Assembly: GCA_963169105.1 (NCBI GenBank)
Contig: OY720642.1
Coordinates: 22,624,965 to 22,688,964, forward strand
Direction of reading: 5' to 3'
Source of the DNA: Ceriagrion tenellum
Taxonomy: Eukaryota; Arthropoda; Insecta; Odonata; Coenagrionidae
Length of the DNA stretch: 64,000 nucleotides
Part shown: in pieces, positions 38,330-50,944 of the stretch
Layout of the letters: the number at the start of each line of letters is the position of its first letter
How positions within the stretch are numbered: the stretch's first letter is position 1
Position numbers and translations under genes: made by a program
The notes under the pieces: model-generated
What the model was told of the DNA's origin: nothing
The model's database searches: none
What the model saw: the letters and a program-made list of their open reading frames with translations, nothing else

Positions 38330-38640
38330 GACCGCGAGATGAGAAACGTGCGCCAGTCGTTCCCTATGCACCCAGAAACGAAGAGAACGTCAAATCAACC
38401 TTCGCAACAGTTTCCAGGACGACGTCGTGCCGCAGTAAAAATAACGCGCCCCGTCGGAGCTAAATGTAAATCGACAGGACGGCCTCGTCGAATCATTTCA
38501 CAACACGCGCTCACTCCGGCAGCGGCGGAGGGACGAACGATTCGGGAAGCAACGAGGTGGAACGGAACAGAGCGGGGAGGAAATAGCGCTTGCGTGAGTG
38601 ACAAGAGCATACACAAAACCGCGCTATGCAATCCGAATGG
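38330..38640. promoter_or_regulatory. CpG-rich patch
   Basis: About 300 bp with frequent CG dinucleotides and balanced strands (for example GACGACGTCGTGCCGCAG, CACGCGCTCACTCCGG). It leads into a strand-skewed island. It could be a promoter or enhancer, but no exon can be attached to it. Confidence 0.35.
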
Positions 38641-39220
38641 ACGACGGGAAGGAAAAAAAAAAGAAAGAGGGAAGCAATGCAGGAAGCCACGACATGGCTT
38701 GCTCAGTAGTGCACCCTCCGCCCGATAGAGCGGGGAGTAGAGGGGAGGGATGGGTAGGTGCCGTGTAGTGTTGTCTATAGGGGTTCTCCGCTGTGGTGTG
38801 GGTAGGACAGGACATGGCTGCTCCATTGCACTTCGCTGATTCCCGCTGCAAATTGACGAGGGCGAGGCAGCAGTTGGGGAAAGGGGGAGAGAGGGGAATC
38901 TGCTGACGGGCGGGAACGGAACGGGGTGGCCGTGGTGGTTGGCAATGGGAAACTTTTTGAGGGTCGTGTAGCGAGAGAAAAACCCTGAGAGAGAGGTGAT
39001 GGTAGAGGAATAATTGGCGGAGGGGAGAAGACAAGGCAAAGCATCACAATCCTCCCCATCTCCCTTTTCGATAATACACCCCCCGCCGCTTCCCTCTTTT
39101 CCTTCTCCTCTCGTCCAACGCAGGCATTCCTCTCCCTCCCTTTCACTCAATTCACATCCACCCCCATCCAGAGCCCTCCGCCATCCCCCGCAACGCAGCC
39201 TCCACTTCTGCTACTAGCAT
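38640..39220. other. G-rich arm followed by C-rich arm
   Basis: Purine-rich plus strand at 38640-39035 switching to pyrimidine-rich at 39045-39210. It has the same architecture as the islands at 20096 and 45955. Confidence 0.6.
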
Positions 39221-40475
39221 CTCTCGTCGATGTTGATGGACTTAGCTGCCAAAAGGTAACGAGGTTTGCATCCATTGTTTGCGCGGAGAGTGGCGGGAGA
39301 TGGAAGGAGGGAGAAATATATATACCCATCTACTTTGGATGTGTGTGCGTGTGCCGGCGAATACACGGAAATAGAATTCTCTTCTCACGCAGACACGGAA
39401 GCACACCTTGACGATGAAAACATGCACGGGAATAGGGGATATGGATGGAAAATACAACCAAGGGCAAATGGAAGCTATTATGGAAGTTATTTAAAGATTT
39501 ATATATTTCCGCTCTAAATGTTTATTTTCAAGCCATGGATACATCAATGTAATGCTATATTTAAGTTAAAAGACATGATCTCACTCCTATTCTGCCTCTT
39601 CAGTTATAGAAATGTAAAAAAAAGACTTGTTAACAAAATTTTATTGAGGCTCCGTATAAAAATGTCAATTAACACAACATTGCAGTACTATAGCCAATGG
39701 ATGGAACCTAAAATATGTATATGTCATATAGATAACGCTCTTCTCAGCAATGTGATACACTCGCACTACGTTTGATAATGGGCTACCAAATGGTAATCTG
39801 ACGTATAAAATTAAGTTAGAATTACACACCCGAGCATGAAGCTAGGATTTTTAATTTATGGTTAATTTTTTCTTGTCAAGAAAACCGAAGTAAGTATCAT
39901 CTTCCTTCAGATCCGAAGTTTGTGCTGTCTCACAACCGACCATCTGAGGTAGGGTAGAGAGCTAAAACTCTCAGACTGCATCAATAAGGAGAAACGGCTA
40001 CGATACCTTGCGTTTAACGTCGACGAGACATCATATAACCGGAACTTTATGTCAGTAATTACAGATTCGAGAGAGATTCCAGATTGTTATTAAAAACGTG
40101 TAACATTTCCTTCATATTTTACAGTAAGTAACGCCTGAAGATTCAATAATATTTACTGAGTTGGTCACGAGAGGATGAAGAGAGCCACGAAAATGGACGA
40201 GTGCCGAATTTCAGCATAAATAAGTTCCTCTATCATTGGAAACGAGCCCCAGATTTTTGACATTAGCGGTCAACTTACTAATAATTACAGCACCTATTTG
40301 TCACAAAAACGAATGATTCAGAGAGTAGTTCTGTAACGCTATTCTCATCCCTAAGTGATCTTTACATTTATTTTCAAATACCTATCTAATTAATTAACTT
40401 GGCACGCAATTAGGAAATACGCAGAGCACCAGGGCATGGGTAACGTTGCGAAACATATACGTGTGAAACAGATGC
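39221..40475. other. Gene-free stretch
   Basis: Mixed to AT-rich; nothing assignable. Confidence 0.5.
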
Positions 40476-40479
40476 ACTT

Positions 40480-40860
40480 ATACACAGAGAGAGAAGGAGA
40501 GTGGCCTTAGACGGGAACAGAGGGGAGGAGATAGGGGTGGCGAGGAATAGGGGGATGAACGAGAGAAAAAGAGACCCTTAATAATCAAACGAATCCATTT
40601 TACTTTATTCGTTCCGGCAGGGTGAGTTTTCACCATTTTCACTCGACAGTCGAACCCTCCGCTTGTTCCGAAATTCACGCCGTCCTCTGTTGATGAACCA
40701 TCTCACAGCCCCTCCACCCCTCGCGCCCCATTCCCTTTACCCTCACTCCCTCCCACTCCCCTTCCACCCCCGCCCCCCCGAACTCACACCCTCTCCAAAT
40801 ACAAACCCCCTCCCCCATAAATCGTCCGCCTCTCTTCCAGTCGACGCACATCTCTTCACT
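40480..40860. other. G-rich arm followed by C-rich arm
   Basis: Purine-rich at 40485-40570 (GGGGAGGAG, GAGAGAAAAAG) and C-rich at 40700-40850 (CCCCTCCACCCC, CCGCCCCCCCG). Confidence 0.6.
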
Positions 40861-41011
40861 GTTTCCCGTCCCGACAGTCGGACCGCCATTGCGGGTAGTA
40901 CCTACCCGTGCCATGCTATATTATATCATGCAAAGTGAAAGCAACCGGTCTGTCTAGACCACGGTCAAGACGGAGCCTTCTTAAGGTGGCTGGATTGGTA
41001 ATCGTGGGGCA

Positions 41012-41090
41012 TAACATATTTTAACATATTTTATAATTATTATTATATTAAATATATATAAATATATTAAAATAACATATTTTAAGTATA
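41012..41090. repeat. AT-rich local repeat with AACATATTTTA units
   Basis: Three AACATATTTTA-type units are embedded in TATTATATTAAATATA sequence. Confidence 0.65.
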
Positions 41091-41682
41091 AAAAAATAAT
41101 GGGACTCTATTTCACCAAAGTGCACCTCCTGCCTAGGCCTTGCCTAGGAACTCATCAAACTCATCATTATTGGAAATGAAGGAAGTATTACATATTTTCC
41201 TAAATTAAAGCTTTTTATGACTTGAATTTTCGGCGCTGTATTCAAAATACGCACGAAATTACGTTGAAATATGTTGTTTGCGAATATTGGACTCGAATTG
41301 ACGACGTAATATTTCTTAGCAACAGTTATATTAAGAATAAATGCATTCATGCAATTCACGCAATGCAGAATAATTTTATTTTGAGTTTAACAGAAACCTG
41401 TACATACGTAATCGACTTATTACGAAATAGGAGTCATGTACCATGAGGCTAGGAGTTCAAATACCATTGAATTGACGAAAAACCATATCAGAGCGATGTA
41501 ATTTTTCTCAAATTTTATCTATAGATATCACTAAAAAGTTCATGTATACAAATTTGCAAATGTTCAAGGAGATACCCATACTAACATATTCACGGATATA
41601 GTCAAGGGAAGACTTTAATACAATTATAATTCTCCTTTCACTTTTTTTGTGCTCTCTGAATTGTAAAATAGAGGGATAAGTA

Positions 41683-41873
41683 CCCAGAGGAGCACCCAGG
41701 AACAAGTTCATTGACCAAATAAAGAGGAAAGTGCATAGAGAGAACATAACATCATTATCATAGGAAGAGCTACGTAGGTTATGAGAAGTAAGGGAACTAG
41801 AAGAGAAGTAAGAGAGAGAAGAGTGGAGTGCTGTAGTCAACCAATCTTAGGATTGAAGGACCGATGATGACTC
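41683..41873 (+). pseudogene. RTE-like LINE C-terminal tail and 3' end
   Basis: One plus-strand frame, interrupted by stops, reads GAPRNKFIDQIKRKV, then SLS-stop-EELRRL-stop-EVRELEEK and REEWSAVVNQS, closing with RTDDD encoded by GACCGATGATGAC. The pattern (G-x-PR-x-x-x-IDQ, EL-x-RLA-like helix, EEWRAVVNQ) and the GATGATGA end are what I know from the last residues and 3' tail of RTE-type elements. Several in-frame stops show decay. Confidence 0.5.
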
Positions 41874-42132
41874 TGAATTGTGAAAAAAAAATTTTGGGAA
41901 TGGCTATTTTAAGTAAATAAGAGCATGACTGGTAATACGTTTCGCTAAAATCATTTTAAATTTATTTTGATATTTTTGCGATGGTTTAAATTTAAGTGTT
42001 TGGATGGATTAAACATTTTCAATTTAAATCCATTGGTATTATTGAGTCATTTAGTTATTTTATTTATTGTTTTAAGCAGACGGAGAATGCTAATGTCTCG
42101 TATCTACTTAATCAACACACCGTCACATTTTT

Positions 42133-42240
42133 ACCGGTCGGGAATCGGGTTAGTGCAGAAGCTCTGGCACTGACCTCCCTACCCGAGGTCTAGGGTTTAT
42201 ATCCCGGAAAGAGCCGGCATTTTATTAGATTTTTGATCCC
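42133..42240 (+). mobile_element. tRNA-derived SINE
   Basis: GGGTTAGTGCAGAAGCTC (A-box region), CTGACCTCCCTACCCGAGG, and TAGGGTTTATATCCCGG (B-box region with T-stem pairing) occur in tRNA order, followed by AAGAGCCGGCATTTTA. It shares the last part with 23620-23710 (minus). Confidence 0.6.
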
Positions 42241-44670
42241 TGTATTGTTGAAAGCTGTTCGAGTATAGCAATATGTATGCCGAATGGGACATTAAACTGT
42301 GGTCCTTTTCGTTCGTTAAGATCCATTCCAACGTTACTCCGTATCTCAAATTATCCTCTCTACAAGCAATCCAGCTGGCCATTAATGACGCACATGACAT
42401 ATGTCACTCTAAACACCAATTTTCTTCTACCATGATGTCACTCATAACGAGACAAACAAACTCAGAACCCACGCACATCCTCGTCATCCAATCATACCAT
42501 TGGAAATGGGAATCAGCTACCCGTCAGAGCTCTGTTAGCATCGATGTTTTCTGAGCATAAATTGATGCATTTACTATCCTTTATTACTCTCCGTACATTT
42601 GAATTACAATCTTAGACATTAAAGGTTAAATGAACAATGTTCCATCCTAACTCGGCGAAAATTATTTAAGTTTGAAGATAAAAATGTTCAAAACTGTTTT
42701 AAACGACAAAGTTATATGGCACTTTAGCTTATACACTTCCAACGCTTTTGACCAGCAAAGAATTGTTATCTATTATGTAGAGAAATACAAATTGTATACA
42801 TTTTTAAGAATTTAAAAAACTGAGCCAAAGTCCTCAAAGTTAGTCTTGAGAACCAATAATTTTGGAGAATATCACACATTAGCTGATAGAAATATAACTT
42901 CCAGTGACTATTCCATTTCACATCGACATTCAATCCACAATTTAACAACACTAACGATCCACAATTTAATGTTACATCCGATAGAACGAGTATTTTGCAT
43001 TTAAAGTACTTAGCAATTGGCAATCATGTCGGGATAGAAGGTCCCCAAATAAATGAACTTCACCATAGGGATTAGAGCCTCGTCCTTTGGGATCGGAAGC
43101 TGGTTCTAAATCTACAACACCGACTCAAGAATTTTCCAAATAAATTGTCAAAAAGAATGATTAGTGATTTATGTTCCTTTAATCACAGAAAAAGCTTTAT
43201 TTAACTATTTATCGATGATAGATATAGTTAATTTCGTTTCGATACTCACTCCAACACATACTCCGGTTTGGGAATCTGCACAGAAAAACTTAATACACGA
43301 AATAAACAAAACACAAAGAAGGTCGAAAACATTGTTAAAAGCTGTAAATAAAGCGTGTAACGCTAATGGTGTGAGGGCTAGGTTGAGAATCACTCTGATG
43401 CTGCTACTAATCATATCAAAGCTAAGATTACCGAGAAATTTATATCACATAGGTTTCAGGGTGACACTGAGGGTATTATTTAAATCCGCATTACATCTCT
43501 AGAGCTGAGAGCAGCGATAATATAAGAGAGTCTAACTACTAAACCGGTAGTAATATTCATTTCCCCACTCACCATTAGTGATTCTATCGCCAATAGAGTG
43601 AGGTCTAAACACCTCCGCTACCATGCTTTTAATTTTCATTCTTTCTCTAATCCTATATATATCACCTATTCCCTCCCTTTTTCGTGGCTACTGCGCTATC
43701 ACCTCGCATCACCCACCCCGTCGCGGCTCACTAGGCAATATTCGGATGTTTCATCCTCTTCATCGTCACTTCTCCAGCGTAAGACACCCCAAGCCGCCTT
43801 AATCTTCTCCTCTGTGCTCTTTCCCTTCAATGCATCCCCACCTATTCCATCCCGCTCTTGCATCCTATAGTCGCGTTAATGATCGACACGGTCGATTACA
43901 AAAAACTAAAGTAATCACCGGCAGAGAAGTCCTAAAAATTTTGAGATATTTCTTGTCATATAAGATTGGATTCCAGAGCACTTGAGTGGGCTAAGCTACT
44001 GTACCAGGTAGCCCTCGTCCCCAACTACTCTCTCAAGTATAGATATCAAGCAAAAATGATATGTCATTAAAATTGTTAAACTTTTTGTATTAAGTTTGAA
44101 TATTTTTAACTACAGGAGAACTTATATTGGTTACTTCATTACCACCTAATTCGGCCCGAAGTTGTACCTTTATTATGTATGTCTCACTCGTCAAAAGCTG
44201 TGAATCTCTATTTACCCCCCACAAAAGCTAACAGAAATCTACAACAAGAAATCGGTAGATTGTTTCATTCATTATTTTTTCCAAATTTTCACACGTTTGA
44301 ACTAAATTATTTAAAAGACGACAACTCTTGTGGCAAGCAATGGAAAAGCAACTTTCTCCGCCTGAAAATTGACGTCGGGGAATTTTCGTGCAGTTCTTGT
44401 GCTCCACCCACGAGTCAACGCTTCCTATAATTAAATCGAGTCGCTTCATAATCAAATCATCGTCTGCCTTTCGTAACTCTACCAAGGATTTTTCGCAAAA
44501 TATTCTCAATAGCAACTGTGACATTTTATTTGTTATGAGATGCCCAGTGATTTTGGACGAAGATGTGGTACTCGTGAACAATGATAATAACACAACGGCT
44601 GTCCCACTCTCAGGGAGTAACCAGTGTTACTAACTACCCCAAAAAAATAAGAATGGACACTCAGGGGAAT
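42241..44670. other. Gene-free stretch
   Basis: AT-rich with short unassigned frames; a small pyrimidine-rich patch lies at 43640-43860. No recognisable element. Confidence 0.5.
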
Positions 44671-44745
44671 CATATCTGTGTAGTGGTAAAATTGCTGGTT
44701 TTCCAACCACGATTTAAGTCCTAATTCCTGCATTTGGGGAGACTT
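44671..44745 (+). mobile_element. Degenerate tRNA-like element
   Basis: TGTAGTGGTAAAATTGC, CTGGTTTTCCAACCACG and TTAAGTCCTAATTCC follow tRNA A-arm, anticodon-arm and T-arm order, with many changes. It lies about 100 bp before the inverted-repeat element. Confidence 0.4.
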
Positions 44746-44835
44746 TTTAATGGAATTATGGACCCTGGGTGAAATGTGGAGGTGCAGCAATAACCGACTT
44801 GTTATTTTTTTTGCTATTTATTACAATTTTAACAA

Positions 44836-45009
44836 CCAAGGGTGAAATAATAAAAAAAAAACATTTTACTTGATCGGGATTCGAATCCGGATCTCCCAAT
44901 TGCCGGTAAGGTGTGTTAACCAGTTACACCGCCAAATTGGGAGATCCGGGTTCGAATCCCGATCAAGTAAAATGATTTTTTTCATGGCGAATTTCAACCC
45001 TTGTTGTAC
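44836..45009. mobile_element. Inverted-repeat element containing tRNA-like promoter sequences
   Basis: Arms at 44862-44901 and 44935-44974 are 40 bp each and differ at one position. Each contains GGATTCGAATCC or GGGTTCGAATCCC, a perfect or near-perfect B box, in opposite orientation. The similarity extends outward more loosely: AACAACCAAGGGTGAAAT at the left end mirrors ATTTCAACCCTTGTTG at the right. The 33-bp centre, read on the minus strand, is TGGCGGTGTAACTGGTTAAC, an A-box-like sequence. The minus strand thus has A box then B box in tRNA spacing, while the opposite arm repeats the B-box part. It may be a SINE with a folded-back T-arm or a foldback transposon that captured a tRNA. Confidence 0.75.
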
Positions 45010-45950
45010 ATACATCCGAGTGAGTGACTTCGTATCACAACATTTGTCAATGAAATGATTGGAAATTCGACAATTTTTACAAGTAGCCTTACGGTACTCG
45101 GCATATATTTTGAACTAATTCGATATCACACGCACAGATTTCCTCCTGAACGTGAAAAAAATTGTTTTATATGATCCCAATGATTCCTAGTAAATATAAA
45201 GTTATAATTTCAAACAAAAAACACGTATTCACAGACAATTTTTGCTTAAATTTTTCATTCCGCGCCATAAAACCAAGTCATACAATGCTTCATTCGAGAC
45301 GAAATTTAAAAATTATAATTCATGCAACCTTAATATTACAACATACGTGGTAATTTTCAGCATAAACGGACACGTACCTAAGTGAAGTATGGTCAAAAGT
45401 TTCTTTCGACTTTCTTGAAAAGTTATCAAAAATCTGCTCTCAATGACTCACGATCAGCGCTACAACCACCTTAATCACCAGATCATTCAGTTTCTAGGTT
45501 TATTTTCATCTCTTCTTCCACAAATAACTCTGCTTAGACTAGCACCAATCACCAATTCATATGTGATGCAAGTAACATAAGCTGTCGGTTGCTATTTTTC
45601 CCTAATGATTACTGCGGATACTAAGCAGCTTGCGATGGTAATCGGTTAGTTAACTGATCGAATTAGTCACACTGACGTATTTTATTCAAATAACATGTGG
45701 GGATAGGCATTAGATCAAAGGTTAGAGGGTGCGTGATAACCAAAGTAATTCTAGCACTTAGATATTCAAATAGACTAATGCGGAAATCATCAATGACATT
45801 AGTCGCATCTTTGTGACAGAGTGAGTACAAATAAATACCCGCATGCACCCCTGGCCGCTGGAAAAAAAGGACAACATACATGCGTACAAAAGCACAAGCC
45901 TCTTCCCACACACCACTTGGTTGGGAGAATATTGTCAGCTTATTCACGTA
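45010..45950. other. Gene-free stretch
   Basis: AT-rich; nothing recognised. Confidence 0.5.
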
Positions 45951-45954
45951 GATG

Positions 45955-46325
45955 TAGATGAGAGGGGATGAGGTCCAATGGGTGGGAGAGGGTAGGAAGG
46001 GTTAGATGGTTGCTGCTGGAGAGTTGGGGAAAAGGATTCGGAGGGAGAGCGTAGAAAGGGAAGATAAAGAGAAACGGGGAGTTGGGGAAGGAAGGAAGAA
46101 AAAAGGGATGTATCCCAGGGTTTTCTTATCCTCCCCAACCTCCATTCCTTACCCTAACCCTTATCCACCCCCTTCAAACCGACCAAGCCCCGGAATAAAA
46201 GAGAGAGTGGAGAGGAGTTGGCCTTATTCTTATTCATCTCTTAGCCTTTCCTCCCTCCCTTCGAATCTCCCCTTCTCACTCCACCTCCCCCCCTCTACTC
46301 CACCTCCCCTTCGCTCCCTCCTGCC
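45955..46325. other. G-rich arm followed by C-rich arm
   Basis: Purine-rich plus strand at 45960-46110 (GGGGATGAGG, GAAAGGGAAGA) then C-rich at 46125-46325 (CCTCCCCAACC, CCACCTCCCC). Confidence 0.6.
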
Positions 46326-47137
46326 TCCTTGAATCTTCCGTTGCTGCGCGACGAATAAATAACGCATTTTTTGTTACCATGGGAAACTTCAGTAGCCCAG
46401 ATACAATTCTGGACATCAATGAACTACAGAACGAGTTCTGATATAACTCTTTATCGTGAGATGAAAAGCCTTCGCCCCTCTCCTCGGGAAGCGTAAGTTA
46501 TAAATGCGAAAAAGATTCAGGCACATCCAATGTAAATAGAATAAATATCTTAGCAATATATAACGCGAAACACGCGTCGATGATATCCATTTATCTATCG
46601 CAGATAGAATTGAATCCTTTAATATTTTTTCAAGGTAAAAATTTGTTGGAATCATTTTGAATTATCACAGAAATTTTGTCACATAATGAATGAGAAACTA
46701 GGTCGATATAAAAAGTTTTCTACCAGGTTTTAATTTTTATTTACCAAATCAAGCTCAAATTTCCCAAAATTCCTTTATCGACCAACAAAATAGTGACCAT
46801 AGCTATCCATTAGGTAAACAAAGGAAAATTATTTATTGAGTATTTTCGGTAGAAAAGAGAATATAAAAGGCTCGCATTCTACATAGTTAAAGTATAAAAG
46901 GATAAGGTTATATAGTTAAAAAAAGAGGTAAATGTGTACTTTAGGTCCGATAAAAAACACATTGTCCGCCACTGTACTCGCATTGCAGTTGTCAATTTTT
47001 TTTGGCCCCACCAGTAATGAAAGCTTTCCCTTTATTTAATCGTATATATATTTCACCAGTCTGACAGACTGCATTAAACTTTCGGGAGCCTTTGATGAAA
47101 AATAAAGTTGCAAGAGAAAAACGTGTGTACCATATCT
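46326..47137. other. Gene-free stretch
   Basis: AT-rich; nothing recognised. Confidence 0.5.
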
Positions 47138-47257
47138 TTTCGTGTTGTCAGGGCTAGGTAATGGAATAGTATTCCCAAGGATTTTAAAGATTCGACTTCA
47201 TTGCATGCCTTAAAAAGAAGATTGATTCATCGTCTTTATCTATTGGAGAGGGTTTAA
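47138..47257 (+). pseudogene. CR1/jockey-type LINE polymerase C-terminal tail
   Basis: One frame reads FRVVRAR-stop-WNSIPKDFKDSTSLHALKRRL then IHRLYLLERV and stop. R-x-x-x-LWNSLP followed by S-x-x-x-FKRRL is the standard end of CR1/L2/jockey-type polymerases; the stop falls at the residue before the conserved Trp. The following 200 bp would be its 3' untranslated region but show no clear terminal repeat. Confidence 0.65.
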
Positions 47258-48285
47258 TACGACATACCCCATGAACTAACATAAAATTCTTATTATTTTT
47301 CTTCAATCAAAAATGCATCAGCTCAAAATTTATAAAATTCATTATGTAACATGACTGATCTAATATCATATTGCTGTATTTTTTTCATTGCCATTAGCGG
47401 ACGACGAAGTCCAAGAGCAATATAATATTTTATTAAGTGTATATCATCAGCGCATCTTTATTAAGGATTAAAATGCATCATCATAATGACGAAATTCCTC
47501 CATCACGAGGTAACGAAAAATATTCATGACTTTGATCTCCTCTCAATCCGCAACATTCGGCCACGTCATTCACAGCACTTCCGATCGAATTCACATCGAC
47601 CAACCCCTCTTTACCAAGATAGGCTGTCTTTTCGTCTTTCGAAAAACCTCCTCCTTCTACTTTACCCATGCTCTTCATTAAAAAATTGCCCATGATTGTA
47701 AGAGAGAATAAACGTGGACAACATGTGATTCGCACCACACAATGTCAGTGCGCTTCTTTCTGATGTCTGACAACATTTTGGGATCGGGTTGGAGTATCAA
47801 ATTCTTTTCCTGAGGAACCTGCTTCAATACCCGGAAAAGATTGAAGTCGAATTCTAACATCTGGTTTATCTTTGTTTTTACTCCATCTCCCGAAATACCA
47901 TCCCAAAAGTAACCTTTAATATTCCTCCTTCATTATTTTTCTCAGAGAAAACTTAACCTCAGAGAAGTTATAGCTAAAAAAATTTTATAAATGAGATTAC
48001 TATCTTCTCCCTTTAACTTTCTGGCAACTGGATGCCATTTAATTTTGATGTGCGGAAATATCAATGAGAATACGTTAAAATGGTAGTCTAACAATGAGCC
48101 AAATGTCTCGAATGAGTAAAAGCTATATGTTGATTAGTTTTTAATATTTAGCAACATATGGATAACTAAATCGAAAGGGCACATTTCCCTAATAGTACAT
48201 TGTAGTCAAATTGGAGAACCACATTTAACATGACGTCGTAATAGGTAGAGATAATTCTTAGTCTTAGTTTTCATTCTTTATGTTG
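47258..48285. other. Gene-free stretch
   Basis: AT-rich; possible LINE 3' sequence in the first 200 bp, otherwise nothing assignable. Confidence 0.45.
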
Positions 48286-48289
48286 GTAG

Positions 48290-48870
<581 letters not shown>

Positions 48871-49980
48871 CTGGAAAGCTTGAACTCCTTACATCCACGC
48901 AATCAACGAATACATGAATACAACGAGCACAAGCAAGCCTCACGAGTCTGCTAGAGTGAAGGCTTAACCGAGGAATCGTTGAGGTCAGAAATCTACAACC
49001 GATGGTGAACTGGATGGTTGCAAATCTACAGAAATATCTCCTGATCTGTGAATACTTTCGTTCTAATTACAACGTAGCTGCAACATATTAGGGCGATAAA
49101 GTACATTCTCAACATAATATGAATGCTACATTACCGTGGGAAGAGCGGGACGCTGCACGCGATTAGTATATGAGGTCCGTCAATAATTTTTACGGCCCAA
49201 TTTTGTTTCTCGGTTAACTAGTGATGACCTTGATGCTGCAAAAATGGGCAGGCATAGTCACGACTGTCCTGCGGATGCATGACTTCTTTGTTTTCTCAGG
49301 CGCACAAGAATTGCATCCTAACTGGCAGCTTATGTGTCGCTCACTGAGTAGGCATGCGACGAGTATAGTCTCCGTCGCGGTCGCTAGACATTGAAAATTC
49401 CCCTAAAAAATTTGCGTTGATTCAAATGCTCTGCCGAGTAAATTTGGCAACCTTCCTCAAAATCTTCGAGAGAGACTAACCACAAAGATGGGTGCAATAG
49501 AAAAATGAAGTTTATGTTGCCGTTATAATAAACTATGTTTACGAAATTACCTCAAGTAAATTAAATATTAGCTATAATATTTATGACTTTTGTCTAAGGC
49601 ACCAGCCGTCCACTTAATATTTATCCTATTTCCGCCCTCCGCAAGTTTGAAGAACGTAGGTTTGCATAATAAAGGTTTCACGGATTCTCTTCTTCACTGA
49701 TCCATCTCATCGGAAAAAACTCTCGTCAGTATCATAACCTTGGTAGTTAAAGGAACTAGAACCCATGTCTGCCAACCTGACGGTATTCGATCGAGAATAT
49801 AGTTACCCTACAATAAGAGATAATAATGCCTTCAAAGATACACAGCTCAGGATTCTTTCTACAGAAGTCGATACACCGATCTTAACCAAGATATATGGTG
49901 TGATGAAAGTTAGGCACCGAATAGGGAGCATGTACGAATGAAATAACATCTCACGCTTGAGCTGCGAACCATGATTGTAT
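48871..49980. other. Gene-free stretch
   Basis: Nothing recognised; a mariner-end-like sequence near 49170 was considered and rejected. Confidence 0.45.
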
Positions 49981-49981
49981 G

Positions 49982-50027
49982 ATATGTAAACATGATTGAG
50001 GTACGAACCTCAATCATGTTTACATAT
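49982..50027. repeat. Perfect hairpin: 21-bp arms, 4-nt loop
   Basis: ATATGTAAACATGATTGAGG plus T pairs exactly with the reverse complement after the loop ACGA. Any transcript through it would fold into a short perfect stem. It is shorter than a usual microRNA precursor. No terminal repeats or family relation are seen. Confidence 0.9.
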
Positions 50028-50940
50028 ATTCTACATCATTAACTTCACATATATTTTACATACTCACTGTGAAATGAAAAGCCTCCTCAGGATGAGGAGT
50101 ACAGTCATAAATGACCAAATTAATTGCAATCAAGATGAAAATTCCACTTCTGGAAACTTTAACGTTATCAATTAATATGAATGTATAAATATTGACGATC
50201 AGTTGACCTATTACATAAGCATAAATATGAATTGAAAATCACTAAATACGAGACGCAGACTTACAGATAGAGACCCATTAGATTGTAAAATTTTTATGCA
50301 TTTAATGTAATATGTTACGTGAAAAAGATTTAAATAGTGACATCTAATTTACTACGTAAATAATCAATAAACTTTTGATATGAAGTTCAAAATTTTTCAC
50401 TAACCTGAATTCTAAAATAATCTTAATAATATCCGTCATTTTATGGCTTCGATCTTTTCACAGTCCTTTATTTTCCGCCGATGCATGCTCGGTAGTCGAG
50501 ATAACATTCTTTCAAAACCGCACAAATATTTGCAGTGGGATATTCTGCAAGCCTGACCTTTGTAGGAAACATAAGTGTCCTAGACGAAGGAGTTGGCCTC
50601 TCTACTAGGATAGTGAAAGTCTATGAGTCGAGTGCATAAAATGAACGTCTAGAGCCTTATGAGATACTGTACTTGGGATTAAAACAAGGAGGCTTTCAGT
50701 GCGAATATAAAAAATATACTGTTCCATCTGCACTCGCTCTCTAACGATAAAATGGCACATTCTTCGTATTGTTGTCGGCATCAGAAATTTAAAAAAGTAT
50801 TTAAATGAATAAAAAGAGATTTCCCATATTATTTCGGCCTAATTTAGCATTAAAATTAATACTTCCGCTTGCGATTCCTTTCTACTGATTGTTTAAACCA
50901 CTGAAATCTCACTAATAAAATTGAAAGTCAGAATTTTAAT
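50028..50940. other. Gene-free AT-rich stretch
   Basis: No features beyond short ACATATATT repeats next to the hairpin. Confidence 0.5.
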
Positions 50941-50944
50941 CATT

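Noticed and set aside
43164..43502. 112-codon plus-strand frame
   Set aside because: No family motif; probably chance.
44862..44974. Functional tRNA gene on the minus strand
   Set aside because: A and B boxes fit, but the T-arm is duplicated in inverted form and flanks are those of a repeat.
49165..49300. Mariner-type transposon end (TGAGGTCCGTCAATAATT)
   Set aside because: No matching inverted end and no transposase motif were found nearby.
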